Source: an uncultured Bacteroidia bacterium
GTDB lineage: Bacteria; Bacteroidota; Bacteroidia; Bacteroidales; UBA932
DNA length: 34,112 nt
Direction: 5' to 3'
Assembly (NCBI GenBank): GCA_902780455.1
Contig: CACZFO010000013.1
Span: 1-34,112 of the forward strand
In this document: positions 1 through 9,300 of the stretch, piece by piece
How the letters are laid out: each line of letters starts with the position of its first letter
How positions within the stretch are numbered: the stretch's first letter is position 1
The notes under the pieces: generated by a model
Seen by the model: the letters and a program-made list of their open reading frames with translations, nothing else
Told to the model about the DNA's origin: nothing
Databases searched by the model: none
Program-made: the position numbers and the translations under genes

Positions 1-2108
1 GGCTTTGCCATTCCGCTCATAAGGTCTATCTTGACAGGAGAGCCGTTGCGAAGACCGAAAAGGCTCTTCTCGTCGTTGCTCATTTCAGCTGCCGACAAAA
101 ATCCGCCAAGCGACCCCTGCCCAACTCTCTTGCTTTCACGGCTTCTGGTATCGGTACTCCAGAGTTCCATTCCCTTTTCGCCATTCTTCACGTAATACAT
201 CTTCTTGCCGTCCTTGGTAAGGAAGTACGCCATAGGAGAACCTTCAGTGCGGATATCTGCAATACGGGTCTCGATGAGGTCAAAGTCATCAAAGACTATC
301 GGTTTCACTTCTTTCTTGGCATCAGGCTTGCCGTCTTTCTTTTCGCCTGGTTTTCCATCCTTTTTGTCTCCTGGCTTTCCGTCTGTTTTCTTCTCGGCTT
401 TTTCCTTCTCTTCCAGAAGCTCAAAGTCATCCTTAGAGAGCATGAACTTGTCATAGGAGTCCCTGTCAAAGAAAGCCGCCTTGACTCCACCGCCACGGTT
501 TCCACCGCCACTGATGTATGTAATTGCCTGACCTCCAAATCCGAATTTTGCAGCTCGCAAGCCGTTAGGAGTTTCTACAGGATAACGGATCTCCCCGCCG
601 TCTGCACTGATAAGGGCGGTTGCTCCGCCTCTCATCATGTTCTTCTGGTCATCGACCAGCAGCCACTTGCTGTCAGGAGACCACTCGAATCCCCAGTCTC
701 CGTCGCGATAAGAATGGTTGTGGCCCTTAGGGAGTACCGTAACCTTCTTCTTTGACTTGAGGTCCATTACGATAAGGGTATTCCTCTCGCTGATGTAGGC
801 AAGCCTCTTTCCGTCTGGAGAAACATCCGGCATGAAGTTGTCTTTTCCGTCGGCGACAACCTTGTCTATGTTCACAAGAGTTGAAGCGTAGAAGTACTTT
901 TCAGTGGTATCCTTGAGGGTGGCCTTCATGATGTTCCAGTTGCCGTCTACCTCAGCTGAATAATAGATTGCCTTTCCGTCAGGAGCCCAGGTGATCATCC
1001 TCTCCTGATATGCGGTGTTGGTTATCCTCTTGGTACGACCGTCGTTGACGCCCACTACAAAGAGTTCGCCGCGGTTGACAAGGGCTATCTCCTTGCCGCT
1101 AGGGCTGACAGCCATCTCAGTGGCATTCCTGATGTCCATATTCCTGATCTTCTGGTAACCGGCGTTGCCGGCAATGAAGATGTTGAGTTTCCTTGCCTTC
1201 TGGCCGTCCTTGATGGTGTAGATGTCACCCTTCCATACAAAGGAGATGGTTCCGTTCTTTGCAATGCTGATCTCCCTTACAGGAAAGTCCTTGAAATCGG
1301 TCAGCTGTGTCTTGGTCCCGGAATTGAGGTCCTGCTTGAAGAGGTTCAGGGCGTTGTTGGCCTTGGAAAGCTTCATCTCGGAAATATAGTAAACGCTGTT
1401 TCCGTCCGGGCTGAAAACCGGCTTGAGGTCCTCACCCTCGTAAGTGCTTACCTTGGTGTAAGTGTTTGCCTTGAGGTCATATACCCAGATATCCCTTGTA
1501 ACTGAAGATGTATGATGCTTCCTCCATGGATCCTCGTAGCCCTTCTTGTCCTGGAAGACGATCTTGGTTCCGTCTGAGTTGAAATTAGCCTCGTCCGCAC
1601 CGGCTGCAGTAACCAGAATAGGACGACCGCCCTGTGCCGGAATCTTGTAGAGGTTCTTAAACATTGAAGAAGGGAAGCGGATGCTCTCAGCAGGAGCAAA
1701 CCTTCCGCTGCCGAACAGCACGTATTTCCCGTCTGGAGTAAAATCGTAAGGATAATCTGCCGTTGAATTGTAGGTCAGACGGACGGGAACTCCGCCGCCG
1801 GACGGCATCACGAACACGTCAAAGTTGCCGTAAATATCTGAAGCGTAGGCAATCATCTTACCGTCTCTGCTCCACACCGGATAGCCGCTGTAGCTATCGC
1901 CGCTGGTTATGGCCGTTGCCTGACCGCCGTCAGAAGAAACCTTGTAAAGGTTGCCCATGTAACCGAAAACGATCTGGGACCCGTCTGGAGAGATGGCAGG
2001 ATTGCGAAGCCATCTGACCTCCTGCTGAGCACGGGAAACACTGGCCGAAGCCATGATTATCAGAGCTGCAGCAGCAAATGAAGATAGTTTTTTGAAGATT
2101 TGATTCAT
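1..2108 (-). CDS. Tricorn-like periplasmic protease, C-terminal part outside window
   Basis: The frame opens with ATG at 2108 and stays open to the left edge, about 702 residues, so the C-terminus is missing. It begins with a signal peptide (basic start, Ala-rich hydrophobic stretch, cleavage near SRAQQ). Repeated WD40-like/PD40 beta-propeller units follow, with recurrent S-P-D-G-K or T-P-D-G-K motifs (NPAISPDGSQIVF, PVWSRDGKMIAYASD, PDVSPDGKRLAYISE). This matches the N-terminal propeller of Bacteroidetes S41/tricorn-type proteases, which normally continue into PDZ and S41 peptidase domains. That C-terminal part is not in the window, so catalysis cannot be shown. A low-complexity Lys/Gly/Asp/Pro linker lies at residues 576-599. 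The gene follows the ligase at 2164 with a 55-base gap on the same strand, but it is probably housekeeping protein turnover rather than part of the polyene pathway. Confidence 0.85.
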   Translation of the reverse strand, partial: MNQIFKKLSSFAAAALIIMASASVSRAQQEVRWLRNPAISPDGSQIVFGYMGNLYKVSSDGGQATAITSGDSYSGYPVWSRDGKMIAYASDIYGNFDVFVMPSGGGVPVRLTYNSTADYPYDFTPDGKYVLFGSGRFAPAESIRFPSSMFKNLYKIPAQGGRPILVTAAGADEANFNSDGTKIVFQDKKGYEDPWRKHHTSSVTRDIWVYDLKANTYTKVSTYEGEDLKPVFSPDGNSVYYISEMKLSKANNALNLFKQDLNSGTKTQLTDFKDFPVREISIAKNGTISFVWKGDIYTIKDGQKARKLNIFIAGNAGYQKIRNMDIRNATEMAVSPSGKEIALVNRGELFVVGVNDGRTKRITNTAYQERMITWAPDGKAIYYSAEVDGNWNIMKATLKDTTEKYFYASTLVNIDKVVADGKDNFMPDVSPDGKRLAYISERNTLIVMDLKSKKKVTVLPKGHNHSYRDGDWGFEWSPDSKWLLVDDQKNMMRGGATALISADGGEIRYPVETPNGLRAAKFGFGGQAITYISGGGNRGGGVKAAFFDRDSYDKFMLSKDDFELLEEKEKAEKKTDGKPGDKKDGKPGEKKDGKPDAKKEVKPIVFDDFDLIETRIADIRTEGSPMAYFLTKDGKKMYYVKNGEKGMELWSTDTRSRESKRVGQGSLGGFLSAAEMSNDEKSLFGLRNGSPVKIDLMSGMAK
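312..383 (-). repeat. Three tandem 24-base units coding for an 8-residue linker repeat
   Basis: Inside the tricorn-like gene, three consecutive 24-base units encode DGKPGDKK, DGKPGEKK and DGKPDAKK. They sit in a charged, probably disordered linker between blocks of the beta-propeller. In-frame tandem units of this type can change copy number by slippage without breaking the frame. Confidence 0.85.
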
Positions 2109-2163
2109 ATGATTAGGAATGAGTTGTTCTTATTCTTAGACGATTGGAGTTTGAGTTTGTTAA

Positions 2164-3477
2164 CTATTTCTGGTAAAACTTCCTGTCCGGCTTTCCGTTG
2201 AAGGTACGCCTGACTGATTCAACCTGTTCATAAAGCATTGGAACCTTATGAGGCTCAAGCCTTTGCCCCAAGAACAAGGCCAGGGCCTTCTTGTCCAGTC
2301 CAGCTCCCGGAGCCATTACGGCAAGCAGCTTGAGGGCATTGCCCGTAAGGGGATGTTTAACAGGTATGCAGATGCAGTCGCTGATACCGGGAAAACCCAT
2401 GGCAGCATCCTCGACCTCAAGCGGAGCAACCTTGAAGCCTCCGACATTTATGACATCATCCTCGCGACCCTTAAGGTGGAGCATCCCGTCTGAATCTATC
2501 TCACCGAAGTCCGAGGTATAGATTACCCCGTCACGGAGTATGGCAGACGTCCTTTCCGGATCTCCGACATAGCCGGTCATCAGAGTGTCTCCGGCACATG
2601 CGATCTTGCCTTCCTCAGTGATGAAAAGCCCGGAGTTTACCATCGGACGCCCCAGACACCCGGCGACGCACTTTCCGCAGTTGAAATCGTAAGTAGTTAT
2701 TATTCCGGTTTCCGTAGAGGCGTAAGTGTTGTAAAGGCGGGTCTTGGGAAGCAGACGGCATAACTCTTCCATATCAGACTTGGATATGGCTGCCGCACCG
2801 GTTTCCATGAAGTCCATCTTGGATGAAAGCGCGGCAATCCTGTCAGAGGCAAACTGTATGAGGATCCTTATGCTGGCAGGAACCAGGAAGGTAGCCATCT
2901 TGTCTGACGGATACTCAAAACACCTGAAGAATGCATCAAGATCCTTAAGGCCGTCCACTATGATCATGGTACCACCGTTCAATATTACCGGATAAACCTT
3001 TGAGAGACTTCCTATATGATTCAGCGGGCCGTTTATAACAAATACCGTATCGCGGGTAAAACCCTGACCCTGAGTAAGGTTCTCAGCATCTGCCATTATG
3101 GTCCGATAGCTGATCATCACGCCTTTGGATTTTCCGGTAGTGCCGGTAGTATAGAGGATGTCGGCTGTTCCTTCCGGAATCTCGCAGCGTGAGAGTTCTT
3201 CCGAGATGCCGTCTGACAGAGCCTGGGGAATATCCTTGGCAAGAGGAACCACGGCAATCCCCTTCAGGTGGTATGCAAAGTAATCAACGATGAAATCTAT
3301 GGACGGAACCGCCTTCAGGCAGACAAACCTCTGGTATTTTGAATCGGCGATGCTCCTGACCCTGTCATCCACCAGGGATTTGAGCTGGCCGTAAGTATAG
3401 CTGCAACCGTTTATGACAACAGCTGTCTTGCCCGGATAAAGGCCGGCGTTCCTTCCGAGATAGTCCTCCAGGATCAT
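2164..3477 (-). CDS. AMP-dependent acyl/aryl-CoA or acyl-ACP ligase
   Basis: 437 residues of the ANL (acyl-CoA synthetase/adenylation) superfamily. The phosphate loop TTGTTGKSKGV is at about residues 110-120, YNTYASTETG is the aromatic/acid binding motif (A5), GREDDVINVGGFKVAP is the hinge region, and NGKPDRK near the C-terminus carries the candidate catalytic lysine. The protein is shorter than typical 500-600 residue acyl-CoA ligases because of a compact N-terminal half. It starts 3 bases after the stop of a small ACP gene, so the two are almost certainly co-translated, and the ligase probably activates a starter acid for that ACP. In aryl polyene clusters the equivalent (ApeH) loads 4-hydroxybenzoate. 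Substrate identity here is inference only. Confidence 0.88.
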   Translation of the reverse strand: MILEDYLGRNAGLYPGKTAVVINGCSYTYGQLKSLVDDRVRSIADSKYQRFVCLKAVPSIDFIVDYFAYHLKGIAVVPLAKDIPQALSDGISEELSRCEIPEGTADILYTTGTTGKSKGVMISYRTIMADAENLTQGQGFTRDTVFVINGPLNHIGSLSKVYPVILNGGTMIIVDGLKDLDAFFRCFEYPSDKMATFLVPASIRILIQFASDRIAALSSKMDFMETGAAAISKSDMEELCRLLPKTRLYNTYASTETGIITTYDFNCGKCVAGCLGRPMVNSGLFITEEGKIACAGDTLMTGYVGDPERTSAILRDGVIYTSDFGEIDSDGMLHLKGREDDVINVGGFKVAPLEVEDAAMGFPGISDCICIPVKHPLTGNALKLLAVMAPGAGLDKKALALFLGQRLEPHKVPMLYEQVESVRRTFNGKPDRKFYQK

Positions 3478-3480
3478 GAC

Positions 3481-3705
3481 CTATTTCTGAGCAAGTTTAT
3501 TCTCCACCAGAGCAGCCAGGCTGTCCAGATTCTTAAGGTTCAGGGGAGTTGCATCAGAACTGTCCAGCTTGATTGAGAATTCGTCTGAAAGTTTCATAAG
3601 GATAGTTGCAACACCGAGCGAATCAAGTTCGCTGAAAAGGAAATCGGAATCCAGATTGACAAGAGGCAGAGCATCCTCCAGAAGCGTACGAATCTTTTCT
3701 TTCAT
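3481..3705 (-). CDS. Small acyl carrier protein
   Basis: 74 residues beginning MKEKIRTLLEDALP. The motif ELDSLGV carries the phosphopantetheine-acceptor serine at residue 29, at the start of helix II of an ACP fold. The open frame continues upstream past this ATG, but that extension runs antisense through the DJ-1 gene and adds no ACP sequence, so the start at 3705 is chosen. The ligase follows 3 bases downstream. This is one of two ACPs in the cluster, as is usual for aryl polyene systems (ApeE/ApeF type); which one carries the starter and which the growing chain cannot be told from the sequence. Confidence 0.88.
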   Translation of the reverse strand: MKEKIRTLLEDALPLVNLDSDFLFSELDSLGVATILMKLSDEFSIKLDSSDATPLNLKNLDSLAALVENKLAQK

Positions 3706-3725
3706 ATTGCGAATATACAATTTTT

Positions 3726-3733
3726 TAACTTTG
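3726..3733 (+). promoter_or_regulatory. Bacteroidetes-type -7 box (TAACTTTG) for the DJ-1 gene
   Basis: TAACTTTG matches the Bacteroidetes consensus TAnnTTTG. A TTG at 3707-3709 is spaced 16 bases upstream, shorter than the usual 19-21. Transcription from here would start at about 3740, leaving no leader for an ATG at 3742. This supports translation from the ATG at 3760. Confidence 0.5.
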
Positions 3734-3759
3734 CATGAAAGATGCAAAACAACCATCAG

Positions 3760-4347
3760 ATGAAAAAAGCTTACATAATACTGGCACCCGGCTTTGAACT
3801 GTTGGAAGCCACCGCCCCTATCGATGTCCTGGAAAGATGCGGAGTACAGGTTGAAAAGGTTGCAGCCCACCAGTCGCTGCTGGTGCCCTCTTCCCATTCG
3901 GTATTCCTCAAGGCAGACACCTTGCTGCAGGAGCAGGCAGACGTTGACAGGATACTCAGCGATGCAGACATGGTCATTCTTCCAGGCGGATATCCGGGTT
4001 ATGAGAACCTCAGCAGAAACTCCCTGGTGGGAGCCATCCTTGCCGGCATGGAAAGCAGCGGAAGGAAAATAGCCGCCATCTGCGGAGCCCCTTCGGCCCT
4101 TGCAGCCTTCGGCATAGCCGGAAACAGCAAGATAACCTGCCACAGTTCAGTAAAAGAACTTATGGCATCACGGGAGAATGGGCAGCCGGCCTACTTCTAC
4201 ACCGGAAATGAAGTTGAAAAGGACGGCAACCTCACAACTGGCAGAGGAGCCGGAGTAAGCCTTCAGTTTGCCTTCGCATGCGCTTCAGAACTGGTTTCTG
4301 AAGATATGATCGCTGAGGTAAAGCGCAAGATGGAAATCAGTTCCTAA
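3760..4347 (+). CDS. DJ-1/PfpI family protein
   Basis: 195 residues of the DJ-1/ThiJ/PfpI glutamine-amidotransferase-like fold. The nucleophile elbow AAICGAPSAL holds Cys108, and E16 in APGFELLEATAPID aligns with the conserved Glu18 of human DJ-1, which tunes the reactive cysteine. VILPGGYPGYENL is the typical loop before the elbow. Relatives include YajL-like chaperones/deglycases and oxidative-stress proteins; the exact activity is not readable. An ATG at 3742 would add six residues, but it lies almost on the predicted transcription start, so 3760 is preferred. The gene runs opposite to its neighbours and its stop overlaps the stop of the acyltransferase gene by 4 bases. It interrupts the minus-strand biosynthetic arm, so it is probably expressed independently. 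Confidence 0.85.
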   Translation: MKKAYIILAPGFELLEATAPIDVLERCGVQVEKVAAHQSLLVPSSHSVFLKADTLLQEQADVDRILSDADMVILPGGYPGYENLSRNSLVGAILAGMESSGRKIAAICGAPSALAAFGIAGNSKITCHSSVKELMASRENGQPAYFYTGNEVEKDGNLTTGRGAGVSLQFAFACASELVSEDMIAEVKRKMEISS

Positions 4348-5501
4348 AGAGAAAGCCTGTTTACAACCGGATTGCTGTACACTTTGAGATACAGGTTCAT
4401 CAGCGGAAGTATGGCATCGCTCCACCTGGAGAGCAGAGAATGCATCGTATCCGCAAAATGCTTGTATTCATCCAAGGTATATTTGTCAGAGAACCTGTAG
4501 GTGTTGTACAGCATGTCGTATGCTATGTAGTTGTTTGCAAAGAGCTTATACCCTGAATAAATCCTTGAGTCTATCACCGAGGCCAGGTATGCCAGGGCTT
4601 CGTTGCGGTCCAGGTCGTCTGCAGTGAGCAGTTCATCCTTGTCCAGCGGGCGGCACAGATGTATGTGCACCCTGCCCTTTGGAGACAGTATGCCATCCAT
4701 TATGCTCCTGAAATCCTCACCCTTCTCCTTTATGTAAGGATGGTCCTGGGAAAGGTACAGTTCCCTGACCTTCTGCGATATGCATGTCTCCCACTCATAA
4801 GACACTGACATCGGGACGATGTTGAGTTCGGAGAAATTGTGGCCTATCCTCCTCTCGCCAGAAAGAGAAAGCATTTTCAGAACCGTCTGGCTGGTCTTGT
4901 CATCGCCGTCTTTGGTACGGCCGTTCCTGTGGGCTATCCATACAGACGTATTCCTCTGGTTGAGAACATATCTGATGTAGCTGGAAAGATGCATGGACGT
5001 CTTGTAGAAATCCTTGGAAGAGCCGCTCCTTACCACCTTGAACATGCGGTTGGCCTTGCCGAAGTCGGACACTATGCCAGGCTGCATCAGATTGTTTCCG
5101 AAAGTTATCTCTGAACAGTCAAGCCCGCTGTTGTAAAGAGCAATCTGCAAGAGGGCTGCATCAAGAAGGATATCGCGATGATTGGAAAGGAAAAGATAAC
5201 CTTTGCCCGGTTCCAATGACTCCAGGCCGTCATAGGTGAATCCCTGCGTAGTCTTTGATATGATGGCGTTTATGGCATCGAACATGAAGCCTATCTGGAA
5301 CTGGCTTACTGTCTTGTACCGGGTAAACTCCCGCTTTTTCTCCTCAAGCTTCTCTCCTGAGTATATGTATTCCATGACCTGCGGAAAAGCCTTGTCCGAG
5401 GCTATCCTCTGCATTGCGTCAGGAATTTCCTCGTCCCTGAAAGGGCGGATGTCATCCCACTGGGGAGACAAGTCTACGGGTGTCTTGCTGCTGAAATCCA
5501 T
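4344..5501 (-). CDS. PlsC-like (glycerolipid-type) acyltransferase
   Basis: 385 residues. The block YLFLSNHRDILLDAALL (about residues 102-118) is motif I of the glycerol-phosphate acyltransferase superfamily. His108 is followed by Asp after five residues rather than the usual four (a His-Arg-Asp variant). VWIAHRNGRTKDGDD corresponds to the motif III phosphate-binding region. There is no clear transmembrane segment or signal peptide, so it probably acts on the inner face of the membrane. It lies 3 bases after the stop of the secreted hydrolase gene in the same direction. In aryl polyene and flexirubin clusters such enzymes are thought to attach the polyene acyl chain to a lipid acceptor. A general phospholipid role is possible but less likely given the context. 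Confidence 0.82.
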   Translation of the reverse strand: MDFSSKTPVDLSPQWDDIRPFRDEEIPDAMQRIASDKAFPQVMEYIYSGEKLEEKKREFTRYKTVSQFQIGFMFDAINAIISKTTQGFTYDGLESLEPGKGYLFLSNHRDILLDAALLQIALYNSGLDCSEITFGNNLMQPGIVSDFGKANRMFKVVRSGSSKDFYKTSMHLSSYIRYVLNQRNTSVWIAHRNGRTKDGDDKTSQTVLKMLSLSGERRIGHNFSELNIVPMSVSYEWETCISQKVRELYLSQDHPYIKEKGEDFRSIMDGILSPKGRVHIHLCRPLDKDELLTADDLDRNEALAYLASVIDSRIYSGYKLFANNYIAYDMLYNTYRFSDKYTLDEYKHFADTMHSLLSRWSDAILPLMNLYLKVYSNPVVNRLSL

Positions 5502-5504
5502 TAT

Positions 5505-6341
5505 CTATTCAAAAACCGTATTTTCCAACCACTCGGTAAAGCGCTCCTGCCAATTGAAGGCGCCGGACCTTGAAGGGGCCCTGACTCCGAAACCATGGCC
5601 TCCGGATGGATGGAATTCCACCTTGCAAGTTACGCCTTTTTCTTCAAGTTCTGAAGCAAAAGCATGGGAACCTTCGGTCCTGACTGTCGGATCGTCTTCG
5701 CAGCAAAGAAGGAAAACAGGTGGTAAACTACTGTCTACGTGCTCTTCCAGTGACAAATCCCCTTCAAGCGAAACTCGTCCTCTCAGAAGGTGGTTCTTGG
5801 ACGGATGGTGGCAATACGGTTCTCTCATGGTTACTACCGGATATATCATGGCCACGAAAGCAGGCCTGTAACGCTTTTCTTTTTCCATGGCAGCACAACC
5901 GGCAAGATGTCCGCCGGCAGAAAAACCGGCAACCCCTATCCTGGCAGTATCTATCCCGAGCCTTGAACAATTTGCCTTCAGATAGTCCATTGCCTTGCGG
6001 TAATCTTCCAGCTGCTGGGGATAGCGGGCCCCGAAGAATCCCATCCTGTACCTGAGGACAACGGCAACATAACCTTTTGAAGCAAAGTACCTTGCAACAT
6101 CATGGCCCTCCGAGTTTACAGCCAGGTACGTATAACTTCCTCCCGGCAGGATTATGATTGAGGGGGAACTGTTGGTTGCGGCCACGCTCTGATAGACGAA
6201 CAGTTTTGAGCGGAACCTCCCCTCCTGGTGAGACTCTGCCTTGTCCCACAGCCTGACCTCTTCTACAAGGTTCTGCGAACGAGCCTCAGAGGCATGAAAG
6301 ATGATGCATGCCACACAGAGTATGAACCTAAACCATCTCAT
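5505..6341 (-). CDS. Secreted alpha/beta hydrolase (esterase/lipase-like)
   Basis: 278 residues with an N-terminal signal sequence (MRWFRFILCVACIIFHASEA, probably cleaved near RSQ). The alpha/beta hydrolase features are the oxyanion loop ILPGGSYTYL, the nucleophile elbow GFSAGGH with Ser141, a candidate acid at D216/D217 in CCEDDPTV, and His249 in SGGHGFG. This resembles the BD-FAE/acetylesterase group. The start overlaps the end of the MMPL-acyltransferase gene by 14 bases, so it belongs to the same transcription unit. Its export suggests it acts in the periplasm, perhaps trimming or transferring an ester of the finished product. Its substrate is unknown. Confidence 0.82.
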   Translation of the reverse strand: MRWFRFILCVACIIFHASEARSQNLVEEVRLWDKAESHQEGRFRSKLFVYQSVAATNSSPSIIILPGGSYTYLAVNSEGHDVARYFASKGYVAVVLRYRMGFFGARYPQQLEDYRKAMDYLKANCSRLGIDTARIGVAGFSAGGHLAGCAAMEKEKRYRPAFVAMIYPVVTMREPYCHHPSKNHLLRGRVSLEGDLSLEEHVDSSLPPVFLLCCEDDPTVRTEGSHAFASELEEKGVTCKVEFHPSGGHGFGVRAPSRSGAFNWQERFTEWLENTVFE

Positions 6342-9300
6342 TCCCGCTTTTGTACAATTTAAAATCTTTATCGCGACAAGACTTGAAATCCGGTTCCGAG
6401 TACACTTTCTCCTTCAGTTCGGCAAAGGCCTTCTGGTAATACCTGCAGAAGTTCTGGGCCTGCTTGAGCGGACGCACTCCATACCGGGCCAGATCTTCCG
6501 GCATGACTGCCGGCTTGAATTCCATCACGACCTTTCCCCTGCGAAGGATATGCTCGCCCTTGGGCAGCACCTCCCCGGGCCCGAAAAGTATGACGGGCAG
6601 AAGCTCCATATCCAGTTCCTTTGCCATTGAGAAAGCTCCGCTGCGGAACTTGAGTATGCTGCAGTCAGCACTCCTGGTCCCTTCCGGGAATATCAGGACT
6701 GAGCAACCTTCTTCCTTGAGTTTCAGCAACTTTTCCTTATTGGCCTCAAGACCGTCTTCTACGCATACATTGCCGCATCTTCGGACTATGCTGCCGTAAA
6801 CAGGAGAATTGAAAACCCATTTGTTGGTCACAACCACTATCTTGTCGGAAAGACTCAGGAAATACATCAGGTCAAGATGAGACTGATGGTTGCTTATCAG
6901 CACCCTTGGAGTCTTCTCAAAAGACGCTTTGTCCCAATTGACGAGATCCATCTTGACACGAGGCATCCCCTTGCAGAAAAACCTCATGATGCGGGTTATC
7001 CTGGTCCTTAGAGCCTGTCCCTTGAGATTTGGCGAGAAGATAAGGCGGAGCTTGAAAACCAAGCACAGGAAGGCAAAGACAGCAACGCAGTAAAGTGTAA
7101 CCAGGATATCGCCGAGCCTTACCGGGAAAACCCTGTACCGGCGCTCTTTGCAGAACGACTTGCACACCAGGAAGCGGAAAAGGACCGGGGGGAGTACAAA
7201 TGCCAGCACTACAACGCATGTCATGCCTATCACGGCCACCGCACCCAGTGAATTCAGAGCCGGATGGACCGCAAATACAAGCGAACCTATCCCTACGAAC
7301 ATTGTCAGTGCAGAAAGGGTGACGCCGGTCTTGTATGAAGAGAGAAGTGGTTTTCTGAAAGTATGTTCGTACTGCAGGCCCTCCACCATGAAGATCGTGT
7401 AATCGTCGCCGAGGCCGAAGATGAACGTGGCAAGTATGATGTTTACGATGTTGAAGCTTATTCCAAATATGCCCATGATGCCGGTAATCCAGATCCAACT
7501 GACAACCATTGGCAGGAAGGCAGTCAGGGCCAGTTCCAGACGGCGGAAGGCTATCCACAGGAAAATGAAGACAAGAATCGAGCAGATAGCCAGGACTTTG
7601 TCAAAATCGGCCTGGAGTATGTCTATCATCTTGTCTGTCATGGAGAATGAATCAAAGAGGAAAGAACCCTCAGCCTTGCCGGGATGTGAGGCAAAGGCAC
7701 CGTACACGTCATCTACCTTTTCCTCAGGCACATAGAGTATGTCCATGACCATATTGGAAGACGAATCCTCCAGCATGTAAGGCGACATCAGCCCCATCAT
7801 CTCTGAAAAGAAATCCATTCCCCTGACCTGACGGGCGGAATCAAGTCCTGAAATGAAACTGTCAAAGGCATCAGGGCTGAATCCAAGGGACTTTCCGTAC
7901 CTTGCAACCGCCTCTTCAAGGATGCTGCCACTCCTGCTTACAAAATCATTCCACATGCCAAGCCTTCTGTGCTGCATCGCAGAAGAAGGAAGGAAAGGCC
8001 CGGTTCCCCTGAAACTCAAAGCCTTGCCCTCAGACACCATTTCAGACAGGAATGATCTGTTTTTCTCCGAAGCCTCGATGGCCTCATCCAAGGTCCCGGC
8101 CTGCGTTACGGCATAGACAGCCAGCGCCCCGGAATTTCCTGAATAGGACGACAGCTCATCAAGAAGTTCCTGCTGGGCAGGCGCCATGTAGTTGATTTTT
8201 GTAAAATCTCCGCTGAAAGTCACCTTGCGGCTGAAGAAAAACAGTACAACGGTAACGGCCGCCACCACCCAGAACACCCAGCGGTTTTCCTCCGGACGGA
8301 AACCGGCCCACTTTCCCATCCAGCCGCCTTCTCTTGGCTTATAGTCACCTGCTTTCACCCAATGAGGCATGAAAAGGACCACGAACAGGATTGCTCCAAC
8401 CAGGGAAACGGCCGAGAAGAGGCCGAAATCCCTCATACCGGAAGCGCTCATCACAAGAAGGGACAGGAAAGCTCCCACAGTAGTAATGTTCCCGATAACC
8501 ATCGGCGATGCTATGTCTGAGAGCGCCGCCCTGGAATTGCCGGTAAAGCCGAGCCTGGTGGAATACAGAAGAGAGTAATCTACCGCTATGCCCAATATCA
8601 CGCAGCAGGCAGAAAGGGCCACTGCTGAAATAGAAGCCTTGAACACGCCCATGAAAGCAAGCCCGGCCAATATTCCGAACACAACCGGTACGCATATCAT
8701 AAGTATAGGGCGAACCCTGCGGAAATACCACGAGAGCAGCAGTATGATAAGAGCCATGGACACACATGCGCATACCAGGGCATCTTTCTTCATCCTCTGG
8801 GCATTCATTACGGCAATGACCGGAGAACCGGTAAACTCCATCTTCACATCTGGAAAAGCCTTGATGGTGGAATCCCTGACCGCATAGACCCTGGAGAGCA
8901 TGACAGCGTTGCCACCGGTCTCGCTTCCTCCGTACTCTGAAGAGAAATTGACCATTATGCCCAGTGAGTCAGGAGTATAAAGATAATCTCCGATTACTTT
9001 GCAACCGCTTTCGGCCCCCATTGCAGAAAGTTCCTTCATCAGTCCTGTAGTGAAACCGAACGGATCCGCCGCCACTATATCCTGCGTAAGGCCGCTTGTG
9101 GAAAGCAGCGAGTTCCTCGATGCTTCCAGAGCCTTTTCCAGCCCTCCTGAAGCAATCACTGAATCAATGACCCTGTAATCTGCAGAATCGAGGAAATAAG
9201 GCATGTTTCTGGCTATGAAAGAGGCTTTTGAAAGCATCGATGCGGCATCAATCCTTATAAGCGGATCCTTTACGCCGTCTATGCCGGCCTCCTGGAAACG

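Noticed and set aside
3706..4143. N-terminal extension of the small ACP frame to about 220 residues
   Set aside because: It runs antisense through the DJ-1 gene; only the last 74 codons look like an ACP and they have their own ATG.
6301..9200. Many open frames of 60-210 codons on both strands opposite or within the MMPL fusion gene
   Set aside because: They lie wholly inside a strong coding region, show no recognisable motifs and have shadow-type composition.
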